Source: an uncultured Lachnospiraceae bacterium
GTDB lineage: Bacteria > Bacillota > Clostridia > Lachnospirales > Lachnospiraceae
Assembly: GCA_910578555.1 (NCBI GenBank)
Contig: CAJTPS010000016.1
Span: 1-64,000, forward strand
Direction: 5' to 3'
Length of the DNA: 64,000 nucleotides
Shown: piece after piece, positions 16,671 to 24,922 of the stretch
Layout: each line of letters begins with the position of its first letter
Position numbering within the stretch: the first letter of the stretch is position 1
Translations under genes and position numbers: made by a program
The notes under the pieces: generated by a model
The model's database searches: none
What the model saw: the letters and a program-made list of their open reading frames with translations, nothing else
What the model was told of the DNA's origin: nothing

Positions 16671-17354
16671 TTACATTCCCATCTCAGCCTTTAACGCTGC
16701 TAATTCGTCATCCACATCAGATCCGGTGTCCGCGGTATCATATTTGCTTGTCAGATCGTCTATGTCATTCCCGGAAGCGGACTTATTCAGTTCACCGATA
16801 GCATCCGCTTCGTCCAGCATCCTGTTCACCTTATCTTCCATCCTGTCAAAAGCCGCAGCGTTATTGCCGGCGCTCTCAAGTCCCGCACCCATCTCGTTGA
16901 TCTTCCGCTGGGTTTCCGCTACCTTTACTTTCGCCTTGAGCATATCTCTTTTACTCTTCATCTCAGAGATATCAGCTTCCAGCTTATCATGCATCTGCCG
17001 CATTTTCTCGGAGTTAGCCTTTGCCAGCTCATAATTCTTCGCAAGCACTTCCCGCTTCTGCGTCAGTTCATTCTTCTTCGTCAGAAACTGGCGGGCATCA
17101 TTGTCATTGCCTGCCGCAACGGCCTTCTTCGCATATTCTCCCATCCTGTTGATCTCTTCATCGCACTCGTTCAGTTTCCTTGACGCGCTCTTCTCCTCCG
17201 CTATAATGGATGCCGTCTCAGCCTTCACCTTCGCAAAATCAGACTCCAGATTTCTCAGATACTGGTCAATCATTTTCTCCGGATCCTCTGCCTTATCCAG
17301 AAGCGCATTCACATTCGCCGTCATAATATCCTTAAATCTTGTCATAATTCCCAT
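16671..17354 (-). CDS. pspA: PspA/IM30-family membrane-stress protein
   Basis: A 227-residue coiled-coil protein. The N-terminus (MGIMTRFKDIMTANVNALLDKAEDPEKMIDQYL) is characteristic of PspA, VIPP1 and LiaH, and long heptad helices extend to about residue 190. The start at 17354 is chosen because GGAGG lies 8 nt upstream; the frame opens five codons earlier without a good site. It is expected to oligomerise on the inner membrane face during envelope stress, with the SPFH protein encoded just downstream as partner. Confidence 0.93.
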   Translation of the reverse strand: MGIMTRFKDIMTANVNALLDKAEDPEKMIDQYLRNLESDFAKVKAETASIIAEEKSASRKLNECDEEINRMGEYAKKAVAAGNDNDARQFLTKKNELTQKREVLAKNYELAKANSEKMRQMHDKLEADISEMKSKRDMLKAKVKVAETQRKINEMGAGLESAGNNAAAFDRMEDKVNRMLDEADAIGELNKSASGNDIDDLTSKYDTADTGSDVDDELAALKAEMGM

Positions 17355-17398
17355 GTTTTCATCCTCCATTTTGTTTGTCAGCAGTTTCTTATTATCTC

Positions 17399-18901
17399 TT
17401 ATATACCTCGGTTCAGCTTTGCTGCCTGCTCGTTCAGGTCCTCCACCAGTCTGGATACTTCCTGTACGATACCAGTATTCCTGTCGCTGACCGTATAAGT
17501 TTCCTGTGCGTGTGCCGAAACCTCCTGCACAATAGCCGAGATCGTCTGTATACTCTCCACAATACCGCCGTTTGCATCCGACAGTCTTGCAACTGCATCG
17601 CTTAAGTGTGCACTCTGCTCATTCACCTGTCCTGTGCCTTCCGCGATCAGTCCGAAGCTCTCCGACGCCTGCGAAGCCGCCTCACTCTGCTTCCTGCTGC
17701 TCTCCATCAACTGTCCTACCGCATCTACTGCAATAACGAGTTTTGCCGAAACATTCTGTATCACCTCAGTAATATTGACAGTTGCCGCCTGTGTTTGATT
17801 CGCCAGATTGGAAATCTCTGTTGCCACTACCGCGAAACCTCTTCCCGCCTCGCCTGCACGGGCCGCTTCTATGCTGGCATTGAGTGCAAGCAGACTGGTC
17901 TGGCTCGCCACACTGGTGATCAGATCAATGATCGACTGCATGTTCGCCGTGTATGCTTCCAGAACCTTCATGTCTTCCACGGCTTCTCTGCCTATCTTCT
18001 CAGCTGCAGTCATCTGTTTCATCAGCATGTCAATATTCTTCCTGCCGCTTCTCACGCTGTCGTTCGACTGTTCGACACTGACGCTTATGCTCTCCACGAC
18101 CTTTGCCATCTGTTCGATCGAATTCTGGATCTCCTCGGTCTTACTAAGCTGATTCTGTATGGATTCCGCAGTGTCATTCGTCCCCTCGGACACCTCCTGC
18201 ATGGCGTTTCTCGTCTCTGAAACCGCACCGCCGAGTTCCTGCATGTGACCGGTCATATCCACGATGCCCTCCGACATCTGCCCCGATACCGCCATCACAT
18301 TGCGCAGCAGCTCAGACACGTTTTCCTTCTCCTTATCCAGTTCCGACAGCTTCGCCTGATTGACCCTGGCAAGTGTCTGCGTCGCAATACAGATAAAGAT
18401 CCCCATAATGAGTAACAGTGCCATCCGGATCTCATAAGTAGCCATATCCGCCTTATACAGATTACCGCCTATCGCCTGATAAACAAGAAAAATCACGTTA
18501 ACCACAAATCCGGTTCCCGACACCGAGACGCATAACCGGAGATCGGAGTACAGGATCAGTACCATATAAATCGGGATAATAAAGGTAAATGCGATCATAT
18601 TGACCGTGGTAAACACAACAAATATGTAAAATATCGTATAAAATGTCCCGATATAATATTTCAATCCCGGACTGTCCGGACGTGCACGGTATACGATGAT
18701 TTCCCAGATCACCGGCCCCAGCGCCAGCATCGAGAAAACCAGATAATACGGAACCGTTCTGGCTCCCTTCATCACTTCCAGAAAGTAAGAAATCTCCAAC
18801 ACTACCGCCAAAACAATATGACAGGCAAGCGCAACTCTGTTTGTCGCTCTCCCCTCACTGAAAGCCATGTCTTTTGCTTTTGTTCCCATGTCTGTCTCCA
18901 T
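17399..18901 (-). CDS. Methyl-accepting chemotaxis-type signalling protein with membrane sensor
   Basis: A 500-residue protein. About six hydrophobic segments occupy residues 25-180 (including VALACHIVLAVVLEISYFL and LALGPVIWEIIVY), with little extracellular domain. A cytoplasmic coiled-coil MCP domain follows, whose tip is ASQTSLLALNASIEAARAGEAGRGFAVVATEISNLA. It would relay a membrane or internal signal to CheW/CheA. No che genes are in the window. An ATG at 18889 has a better-spaced GGAG than the one at 18901. It is transcribed toward pspA, with 29 nt between its stop and the pspA terminal region direction reversed in order. Confidence 0.9.
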   Translation of the reverse strand: METDMGTKAKDMAFSEGRATNRVALACHIVLAVVLEISYFLEVMKGARTVPYYLVFSMLALGPVIWEIIVYRARPDSPGLKYYIGTFYTIFYIFVVFTTVNMIAFTFIIPIYMVLILYSDLRLCVSVSGTGFVVNVIFLVYQAIGGNLYKADMATYEIRMALLLIMGIFICIATQTLARVNQAKLSELDKEKENVSELLRNVMAVSGQMSEGIVDMTGHMQELGGAVSETRNAMQEVSEGTNDTAESIQNQLSKTEEIQNSIEQMAKVVESISVSVEQSNDSVRSGRKNIDMLMKQMTAAEKIGREAVEDMKVLEAYTANMQSIIDLITSVASQTSLLALNASIEAARAGEAGRGFAVVATEISNLANQTQAATVNITEVIQNVSAKLVIAVDAVGQLMESSRKQSEAASQASESFGLIAEGTGQVNEQSAHLSDAVARLSDANGGIVESIQTISAIVQEVSAHAQETYTVSDRNTGIVQEVSRLVEDLNEQAAKLNRGI

Positions 18902-18989
18902 ACCTTTCTCTTTGTTATTAATCTAAGTAACAGTATACCATAAACTACAATCCACCTACAAGGATTTTCATGCATAACCCGATTCCCGC

Positions 18990-19129
18990 GTAACAGTTCA
19001 GCCTTCGGCTTCACTGTCACTCCTGATGCACACAAAATGCTCCAAAGTCGCATTTTGGCGCTTTCACAACTCATAAAATCGCATACAGAGCGATTTTACT
19101 CGCGGAATAGTGCAAGGCTGAACTGTTAC
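18990..19129. repeat. MITE-like repeat, complete copy with 16-bp inverted ends
   Basis: The 140-bp element begins GTAACAGTTCAGCCTT and ends AAGGCTGAACTGTTAC, a perfect 16-bp terminal inverted repeat. The interior contains TTCGGCTTCACTGTCAC, a GCACACAAAATGCTCC segment and GCATACAGAGCG. It has no coding capacity. Related copies lie at 31734, 40373 and 54856. It fills the gap between the chemoreceptor and permease genes. Confidence 0.85.
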
Positions 19130-19178
19130 ATTCCCGCCCGTCTTCTCCCGTGCCTCCGGTTTATATAACGCGCATGAT

Positions 19179-20051
19179 TCACTCCTGCAATACCGCGATC
19201 ACGATACCTGCAATGATAATCAGCGCGCAGAACAGCTTGTGTGTCGTATGTTTTTCTTTAAAAAGATACCGCCCCGCAAGAATCGTCACGACGCACCCTG
19301 CCTGTTTGAGCAGTGTCATCACCGTGACACGGCTCCCCGGCATACCGTTGGCGATAAACAATGCCCGGTCGGCGATCACGAACAACACACTCAGGAGCCA
19401 TATCCACCGGTTGCGCACCATACTGTGCACATTGACGGGCGTACGGGTGCACAGAATAAATGCAAGATACATCAACACTAGGAAGAACATATACCAGAAC
19501 TGCAGCTGCCCGCTGCTGATCTGTCTCATCAACAGCTTATCCATAAGCCCGGACACGGCATTCAGCACACAGGATGCAAACGCCATGACCACATATTTCG
19601 TTTCCACCCTCTGTGCGGCCGCCTCCGCCTGCCGCCCGGCACGGGGTCTGTATTTGAGCAGAAGCAGACCGACCGAAACGAACAGCAGGCCGACTGCCTG
19701 ACTGCCGCCCAGCGCCTCCTGTAACACGAATACACCCAGCAGAGTGGCGAAAAGCACTCTGGACAAATCAAGCACTCCGTACAGACTGATCGGCATTTTC
19801 TTAATCGCTTTGAAGCTGAACATCCACGCCAGAAAAATCACAAACGACTTAAACGCCACATAGAGGTAGAACTTCGTTTCCATGTCCATTGCTTCTCTCG
19901 CTTCCGGTAATACAATCAGAAAAGACAGGAAAGTATACATAAACAATACCTCTATGGTAGAGTTTTCCTCCAATGCTTTCTTTTTTACGATCTCCCTGAC
20001 GCCTTTCAGAACGCCATATAACAATACTAACGGTATCCACATCATACTCAT
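19179..20051 (-). CDS. EamA/DMT-family permease
   Basis: A 290-residue membrane protein with about ten hydrophobic helices in two halves, as in drug/metabolite transporters of the EamA type. The characteristic end-of-helix-4 region is visible (ISLYGVLDLSRVLFATLLGVFVLQEALGGSQAVGLLFVSVGLLLL), and its counterpart in the second half is SRVTVMTLLKQAGCVVTILAGRYLFKEK. The substrate cannot be told. It starts MSMMW at 20051 with only a weak AGG site. It is monocistronic in appearance, bounded by a MITE-like repeat on its 3' side and the tRNA-Gly region on the other. Confidence 0.88.
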   Translation of the reverse strand: MSMMWIPLVLLYGVLKGVREIVKKKALEENSTIEVLFMYTFLSFLIVLPEAREAMDMETKFYLYVAFKSFVIFLAWMFSFKAIKKMPISLYGVLDLSRVLFATLLGVFVLQEALGGSQAVGLLFVSVGLLLLKYRPRAGRQAEAAAQRVETKYVVMAFASCVLNAVSGLMDKLLMRQISSGQLQFWYMFFLVLMYLAFILCTRTPVNVHSMVRNRWIWLLSVLFVIADRALFIANGMPGSRVTVMTLLKQAGCVVTILAGRYLFKEKHTTHKLFCALIIIAGIVIAVLQE

Positions 20052-20159
20052 ATCTTAACCTGCTGCATTTTACCTTGCGACGATCTGCCCTCCGGCTTCA
20101 TCGTCACTTACTTTTTCCTTGTTTTTTATTTTTTGCTTTTCTTTTTACTGATTTGCTGT

Positions 20160-20165
20160 TATACT
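20160..20165 (+). promoter_or_regulatory. -10 box of tRNA-Gly
   Basis: TATACT lies 8 nt upstream of the tRNA 5' end. A T-rich stretch upstream offers only a poor -35 (TTTCTT, 16-nt spacer). Confidence 0.5.
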
Positions 20166-20173
20166 AGTTGCAT

Positions 20174-20244
20174 GCGGATATAGTTCATCGGTAGAACGCC
20201 AGCTTCCCAAGCTGGAGAGGCGGGTTCGATTCCCGTTATCCGCT
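20174..20244 (+). tRNA. tRNA-Gly (CCC anticodon)
   Basis: A cloverleaf can be folded by hand: acceptor GCGGATA/TATCCGC, D-arm GTTC...GAAC, anticodon stem CCAGC/GCTGG with loop TTCCCAA (anticodon CCC), and T-arm CGGG/CCCG with loop TTCGATT. The discriminator is U and CCA is not encoded. A rho-independent terminator follows at 20252. Confidence 0.95.
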
Positions 20245-20251
20245 CTTTTAT

Positions 20252-20280
20252 AACCGTCGGTTTTACGGCGGTTTTCTTAT
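20252..20280 (+). terminator. Terminator after tRNA-Gly
   Basis: ACCGTCG-GTTTTA-CGGCGGT (with one G-U pair) is followed by TTTTC on the plus strand. Confidence 0.75.
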
Positions 20281-20368
20281 TTCATCACATAATTTCCCCG
20301 TATGAATCACCGATTGCCGCCTGCTGCATAGCCTATAATAAATGCGTTCACAGGATTTATAGCGAATT

Positions 20369-21388
20369 ATGAAAAAATTATTGTGTTTACTTCTTACAAC
20401 GTTCCTCATCATCGGTACGCTCGGCGGCTGCGGCAAAGTATCCGGATCAGACAAAGATTCCAAAACAGCTTCCGGCAGTACACCGGTCGTACTAAATGAA
20501 GTTGCCCACTCAATCTTCTATGCACCTATGTATGTTGCCATAGAAGAAGGCTATTTTGCAGACGAGGGGATTGATCTGACCCTTGTCACCGGCTTCGGCG
20601 CTGACAAGACCATGACCGCGCTGCTGACCGGAGAAGCCGACATCGGTTTCATGGGCAGTGAGAGTACGATCTATACTTACAAGGAAGGCGCCTCCGACTA
20701 CGCCGTCAACTTTGCACAGCTGACCCAGCGCGCCGGCAATTTCCTGGTTTCCAGAGAGCCCATTGACAATTTCAGCTGGGATATGCTGGCGGGTAAAGAT
20801 GTACTGGGCGGCAGAGCCGGCGGTATGCCGGAGATGGTCTTTGAATATATTCTGAAAAAGAACGGCATCGACCCCGCAAACGATCTCGCCATTGACCAGA
20901 GCATAGACTTCGGTTCCACCGCAGCCGCTTTCTCTGGCGGGCAGGCACAGTTCACAGTCGAATTTGAGCCCCACGCCACTTCTCTGGAGAGCAAAGGCGA
21001 CGGCTACGTAGTGGCCTCCCTCGGAGAAGATTCCGGTTATGTGCCTTATACTGCTTTTTCCGCAAAGAAGAGTTATATTGCATCCAATCCTGAGATTATA
21101 CAGTCCTTTACCAATGCACTGCAAAAGGGCATGGATTATGTGCAGACCCACTCTTCCGCCGAGATCGCCAAGGTCATCGCACCGCAGTTTGAAGAGACGG
21201 ATCTGGACACCATCACTACGATCGTTGACCGTTATGCCTCCCAGGATACCTGGAAGAGCGATCTGATTTTCGAGGAAGACAGCTTCATGCTCCTGCAGAA
21301 CATCCTGGAAGAGGCCGGCGAACTGGACGAACGCGTGCCCTACGCCGATCTGGTAGATACCGCCTACGCTAAGGCCGCGGCACACTGA
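20369..21388 (+). CDS. ABC transporter substrate-binding lipoprotein (NMT1/SsuA-like)
   Basis: A 339-residue protein with a lipoprotein signal (IIGTLGGCGK lipobox, Cys about 21). It then shows the NMT1/ThiY/SsuA pattern: VVLNEVAHSIFYAPMYVAIEEGYFADEGIDLTLVTGFGADKTMTALLTGEADIGFMG. The ligand is probably a small nitrogen- or sulphur-containing compound such as a thiamine precursor, nitrate, sulfonate or taurine analogue. No permease or ATPase gene is adjacent, so the partner must lie elsewhere. A weak TATAAT precedes it (20333-20338), and the ribosome site is poor. A strong terminator (21461-21514) follows. Confidence 0.9.
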   Translation: MKKLLCLLLTTFLIIGTLGGCGKVSGSDKDSKTASGSTPVVLNEVAHSIFYAPMYVAIEEGYFADEGIDLTLVTGFGADKTMTALLTGEADIGFMGSESTIYTYKEGASDYAVNFAQLTQRAGNFLVSREPIDNFSWDMLAGKDVLGGRAGGMPEMVFEYILKKNGIDPANDLAIDQSIDFGSTAAAFSGGQAQFTVEFEPHATSLESKGDGYVVASLGEDSGYVPYTAFSAKKSYIASNPEIIQSFTNALQKGMDYVQTHSSAEIAKVIAPQFEETDLDTITTIVDRYASQDTWKSDLIFEEDSFMLLQNILEEAGELDERVPYADLVDTAYAKAAAH

Positions 21389-21460
21389 CAGACTGCTTCC
21401 TGTGCATCTGTCATCGGAATCTCTTCGCGGACCCGATACGCCGAATAACTTCTTAATCAC

Positions 21461-21514
21461 AAAATACGGGTGTTTCACAAGCTATGAACCTGGAAACACC
21501 CGTATTCCTGTTTT
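21461..21514. terminator. Bidirectional terminator between convergent genes
   Basis: A 14-bp perfect stem (AATACGGGTGTTTC / GAAACACCCGTATT) is followed by CCTGTTTTC on the plus strand. It separates the lipoprotein gene from the convergent Hpt gene. Confidence 0.8.
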
Positions 21515-21519
21515 CTGTC

Positions 21520-21897
21520 CTACGCGAGATTAGTCATTAGTTCATTCAGCACATCTATGACATCCCGGTATTGTGCGAGAACATCTTCCACGTTCTCATC
21601 CACCAGATCAAACCGTTTCTCTTTGACTGCCATCTCCTGTTCTCTGGCAGCCTCCGACAGCTTACCGGCGCCAATCGATTTCATGGCGTTCTTCAGTCCG
21701 TGCATTTCTATGCAATACCGCTCATAATCCTTTCGCTCATAACACTCTCTGATCAGCGGCAGTTTTTCCCTGCCCTCCTCCAGAGCTGCATCCAAAACCT
21801 CCAAATAAATCTCTTCGTCCCCGGCACACATCACAATTCCCTCTTCGACGTCGAATCCCCTTTTTTCTAAATCGCTGATCGTACGAACCGGTTCCAT
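21520..21897 (-). CDS. Hpt-domain phosphotransfer protein
   Basis: About 125 residues from the ATG at 21897 (MEPVRTISDLEKRG), preceded by GGAGG. An Hpt four-helix pattern is visible: ...CAGDEEIYLEVLDAALEEGREKLPLI..., then MHGLKNAMKSIGA with the phosphorylatable His, then LSEAAREQEMAVKE. Hpt proteins shuttle phosphate between response-regulator receivers and hybrid kinases. No kinase or receiver gene is nearby. The DUF1836-like gene lies upstream on the same strand with a 60-nt gap. Confidence 0.85.
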   Translation of the reverse strand: MEPVRTISDLEKRGFDVEEGIVMCAGDEEIYLEVLDAALEEGREKLPLIRECYERKDYERYCIEMHGLKNAMKSIGAGKLSEAAREQEMAVKEKRFDLVDENVEDVLAQYRDVIDVLNELMTNLA

Positions 21898-21958
21898 TTC
21901 TGTCCTCCATTCTGTCATGACAACATTAAGTCTACACAATTATTAATATAATATCACA

Positions 21959-22612
21959 TCAGATGTCGGTTTGGCTACCGTCTTCTTGTTTTTTTGGTTT
22001 TTTTCGCTCCTTTTTCTCCCTGCCCCCCGCAAGTCCGTCTATCATTTTCTCAATGATCAGTTTCTTAATATATACATCGAAGCTGAGCATGCAGATCATC
22101 GAAAATGTCTGCAGGAACTCCCTCTCTTCCTGCGGCGCATCCTGAAAAGTCTGTTCCGCAATCTTAAATTTATCTGCAAGGTCGGCTTTCAGCACATCGA
22201 TCTGCTCTCTCTCCAGCCCGAATACTTCCTCGTAGACCTGCTCCAGATTAAAACCGCCGGACGCGTGAAAGAACTTCTCCGTGACCGGCGCCAGCAGCTC
22301 CTGGATATCGCTGATCGACAGAATCCCCTTATAATAATAGATAAAGATAAGCAGCAGTACGTGCTCCTTGGAATACTTCTTCCGCACCGGGGGCGGCAGC
22401 AGATTATTCTTGGCGTAATTATTGATCATCGTCTTCGTCAGTATCTTATCTCCGGCCGGGTCCCTTGTGGTACTGCGCAAATGCGATTCCATAAATGTTG
22501 TGACCTGATCCATGTAAAGATCAATGTCCGGAATATCCTCCGCCTTGATATATTCGATTCTGTCCAGACTTTCCAATATGCTCTCCAGCAAATTCTCGTT
22601 ATTGATTGTCAT
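21959..22612 (-). CDS. DUF1836-family putative DNA-binding protein
   Basis: The start at 22612 (MTINNENLLESILESL) fits the GGAAGG upstream; the frame opens 19 codons earlier without support. The core (ILTKTMINNYAKNNLLPPPVRKKYSKEHVLLLIFIYYYKGILSISDIQELL) is the DUF1836 signature, which resembles MerR-type winged helix-turn-helix proteins. A Lys-rich tail follows. It is probably a regulator; targets are unknown. A good promoter lies at 22714-22742. Confidence 0.85.
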   Translation of the reverse strand: MTINNENLLESILESLDRIEYIKAEDIPDIDLYMDQVTTFMESHLRSTTRDPAGDKILTKTMINNYAKNNLLPPPVRKKYSKEHVLLLIFIYYYKGILSISDIQELLAPVTEKFFHASGGFNLEQVYEEVFGLEREQIDVLKADLADKFKIAEQTFQDAPQEEREFLQTFSMICMLSFDVYIKKLIIEKMIDGLAGGREKKERKKPKKQEDGSQTDI

Positions 22613-22713
22613 CTCGTGCGCCTTCCGTCCCCGACACACTGTCGCCCCTTTCTTAAACTGTGTCGGCAAAACCGTGTGTCAAAGGTAATCATCTTGTTTT
22701 AATATACATGTTC

Positions 22714-22742
22714 TATTATATAGTTTTTATTACTACATGACA
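22714..22742 (-). promoter_or_regulatory. Promoter for the DUF1836 gene
   Basis: On the minus strand TTGTCA (22742-22737), a 17-nt spacer and TATAAT (22719-22714). Confidence 0.7.
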
Positions 22743-22824
22743 AGTCTTTTGTCATTACGATTCTCATACGTTGAAAGTTTGATCTGACCAGTACTTATTT
22801 CCGACCGGTACTTTCACAATTATG

Positions 22825-22853
22825 TTTACAACATCTGATAATCATGTTATATT
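22825..22853 (+). promoter_or_regulatory. Promoter for yerC
   Basis: TTTACA (22825-22830), a 17-nt spacer and TATATT (22848-22853), about 58 nt upstream of the start codon. Confidence 0.65.
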
Positions 22854-22910
22854 CATACATAACAGTATTAAAGTTTTAACGCGTGAAAGTGCATGACAGG
22901 AGGATAAATC

Positions 22911-23207
22911 ATGAATCAGAAATTAAAGAATGCCGCTGTTGACCGTCTATTTGATGCCGTATTGTGTCTTAACACAAGAGAAGAGTGTTACAATTTCTTT
23001 GAAGATCTGTGTACGGTCAATGAACTTCTGTCTTTATCGCAGCGCTTCGAGGTTGCATCCATGCTCAAGGACAAGCGTACCTATCTGGAGATCGCGGATA
23101 AAACCGGCGCTTCGACTGCCACGATCAGCCGTGTCAACCGTTCCCTCAATTACGGTAACGACGGTTACGATCTGGTTCTCGAACGCCTGCCCAAAGACAC
23201 GCAGTAG
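22911..23207 (+). CDS. yerC: YerC/YecD-family TrpR-like regulator
   Basis: A 98-residue protein of the Trp-repressor superfamily. The TrpR-like core is evident: LCTVNELLSLSQRFEVASML, then the helix-turn-helix YLEIADKTGASTATISRVNRSLNYG. The family is common in Firmicutes as a small regulator; its effector is not inferred here. AGGAGG precedes the ATG. It is monocistronic: a promoter lies upstream, and a repeat plus hairpin lie downstream. Confidence 0.92.
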   Translation: MNQKLKNAAVDRLFDAVLCLNTREECYNFFEDLCTVNELLSLSQRFEVASMLKDKRTYLEIADKTGASTATISRVNRSLNYGNDGYDLVLERLPKDTQ

Positions 23208-23321
23208 GAACAAAAGTGTGCTTCGCACACCCCCGCGTTCTAACTTCTATGGCAAGCGCAGCTTTTGTTCCGCGCGCGAAGCTGCGCATCCCTTTTATTT
23301 CTTAGGACGCACTTCCCTATG
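23208..23321 (+). repeat. Divergent copy of the ~73-bp repeat family
   Basis: The segment begins GGAACAAAAGTGTGCTTCGCACA and ends GGACGCACTTCCCTATGATAAA, as in the third unit at 51638-51690. An additional AAGCGCAGCTTTTGTTCC arm sits between. It is rich in palindromes built on TTCGC. It immediately follows the yerC stop codon. Confidence 0.65.
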
Positions 23322-23330
23322 ATAAATACA

Positions 23331-23354
23331 AGAACCGGCCAGTCGGCCGGTTCT
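23331..23354. terminator. Hairpin between convergent yerC and LytM genes
   Basis: AGAACCGGCC-AGTC-GGCCGGTTCT is a perfect 10-bp stem. The T-run is weak (TTCTTCT). Confidence 0.6.
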
Positions 23355-23360
23355 TCTGCA

Positions 23361-24083
23361 TCATCCGTCAATATTGATCAGTTCCATGGGATCAATATAT
23401 TTCTCATCGTAAGTGATCTGATATCCTAATTCCGTATTATCTTCTCCGATCACATACAGAATCGCGCCTCTGACCACTTCATCTCCCTCTTTTACCATTA
23501 CCTCGCCGTCATTGCGATAAAGACTGTTATATCCGTTCCCGTGATCGATTCTGATACAGTGAAGATAGCCGCTGTCCGTCGTGATCGATGCCACCGTACC
23601 ATCCGCTGACGCAATGATACTGCTGCCCTCCGCGCCGTTTAGTTTGACCATCGGATTCTCGCTTTCCGCTTCCTCCAGAGAAGCCGATGAAGACAGTGGG
23701 AATCCTACCGGCATATGCGCCTGTGCGTGCGCCTGTGCCACAGCCTCTTCCTCTTCGACTTTCTGATTGATCGTATCGCTTAGAATAATGACTTTATCCG
23801 TCAGTTCTTCCCTGAGAGAAACCAGATCCGCATTTTCCTCTGTCAGCCTTGCAATCTCTTCCTGCTGCCCGGCCGTCTCCGTTTCAAGGACCTCTATCCG
23901 CTTCTCATCCCTGTAACATATGACCGACAGGATTGTAATCGCCGCCACGATGATCACCGCCAGCGACTCTACCAGCGCCGGCCCGATCCCCATCTGACGG
24001 ATATGTCCATCCTTGGAATCTGCAAAAAGCATCAAAGTATAATTAAATTTTCTCCTTCTCCTGCTGCCTTCTGTACCGCTCAA
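23361..24083 (-). CDS. Membrane-anchored LytM/M23-like protein, apparently inactive
   Basis: A 240-residue protein with a basic cytoplasmic N-terminus, one membrane helix (about residues 35-58, LVESLAVIIVAAITILSVIC), a coiled coil (to about 105) and a C-terminal M23-like fold (GTVASITTDSGYLHCIRIDHGNGYNSLYRNDG...VKEGDEVVRG...G). The zinc-ligand HxH near the end is replaced by ELGYQI, and the first ligand His is not evident, so it probably lacks peptidase activity, as in SpoIIQ-like or activator LytM proteins. TTG at 24083 is the start (GGAGGTGA upstream). Confidence 0.82.
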   Translation of the reverse strand: MSGTEGSRRRRKFNYTLMLFADSKDGHIRQMGIGPALVESLAVIIVAAITILSVICYRDEKRIEVLETETAGQQEEIARLTEENADLVSLREELTDKVIILSDTINQKVEEEEAVAQAHAQAHMPVGFPLSSSASLEEAESENPMVKLNGAEGSSIIASADGTVASITTDSGYLHCIRIDHGNGYNSLYRNDGEVMVKEGDEVVRGAILYVIGEDNTELGYQITYDEKYIDPMELINIDG

Positions 24084-24163
24084 CGAAAATCACCTCCAGC
24101 ACATATATAGGACTATTGTACCACATGTGATAAGGAAAAGACAATCTTTTGTTTACATAAAGA

Positions 24164-24688
24164 CTATTCTCCGCACAAAAAACCGGCATCCGCCAATGCC
24201 TTCTCAACCGCATCAAGCGTTTCTTCCCGCTCCGCCTCAATGGTATGTATATGCACGCCCCCCGTCAGTTCCGTGAGCGGCTTCGTCCGGTACATCTCCA
24301 CCCTGTGGATAAATTCCCGCACATCGGCGCGGCTGCGGATCACAAGTTCACCTGACAACCGGCCGTAGATCTCGTGTTCAATGATCACATCTACCACCCA
24401 TCCTCCCGCATCCACAATACAGTTCAGTTCCCGCACGATATCCTCCTTGCTGTGCCTGACCCTGACCTCTCTTCTGCACCACTCCCGTTTCGGAGTTTCT
24501 TCATATAAAAGATATCCCCTGTTCGTGGAAATGATATTGCGGCAGGAAATGCGCAGCAGCGCCACGTCCTGCACGATCACCTGTCTGCTGACGCCCAGCC
24601 GCTTCGCGATATCGGTTCCTGATACCGGTTCTTTCGCCTCGTTTAAGATTGTTATGATCTCTTTTCTCCTCGCTTCACCTTTCAGCAT
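24164..24688 (-). CDS. niaR: NiaR-type transcriptional repressor (HTH + 3H domain)
   Basis: A 174-residue protein. The N-terminal winged helix (EIITILNEAKEPVSGTDIAKRLGVSRQVIVQDVALLR) and C-terminal 3H domain with spaced His residues (IIEHEIYG, VHIHTIEA) are those of NiaR (YrxA), the nicotinic-acid-responsive repressor of NAD biosynthesis and niacin uptake. No nad or niacin-transport gene is nearby, so the regulon is elsewhere. A transport role for the ligand is not implied. Confidence 0.88.
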   Translation of the reverse strand: MLKGEARRKEIITILNEAKEPVSGTDIAKRLGVSRQVIVQDVALLRISCRNIISTNRGYLLYEETPKREWCRREVRVRHSKEDIVRELNCIVDAGGWVVDVIIEHEIYGRLSGELVIRSRADVREFIHRVEMYRTKPLTELTGGVHIHTIEAEREETLDAVEKALADAGFLCGE

Positions 24689-24846
24689 GTCCGTTCACCC
24701 CGCCTGCACGATCTCCCGTAACCGGCCTTATCACCACGCACAAGATCCGTGCACGATATTTCACTACAGAAACTATACCATATGTTGATTTGCCGCACAA
24801 GAAAAACACAAAAACTGCGACTGATAAATATCAGTAAAAACAATGC

Positions 24847-24875
24847 TTTACATTTACAAAGACATGTGCTATCCT
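24847..24875 (+). promoter_or_regulatory. Promoter of the cold-shock gene
   Basis: TTTACA (24847-24852), a 17-nt spacer and TATCCT (24870-24875). It leaves a short 5' leader of about 40 nt. Confidence 0.6.
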
Positions 24876-24922
24876 ATGAATGTTGACACAACAATTTACT
24901 TATTATTTTGGAGGTATGTACG

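Noticed and set aside
20510..21478. A 322-residue minus-strand ORF opposite the ABC binding lipoprotein
   Set aside because: The plus-strand gene has a clear lipobox and NMT1-type motifs; the antisense frame crosses the terminator and has no recognisable domain.
22911..23207. yerC as the trp operon repressor TrpR itself
   Set aside because: The sequence matches the YerC/YecD branch of Firmicutes, not proteobacterial TrpR, and no trp genes are near.
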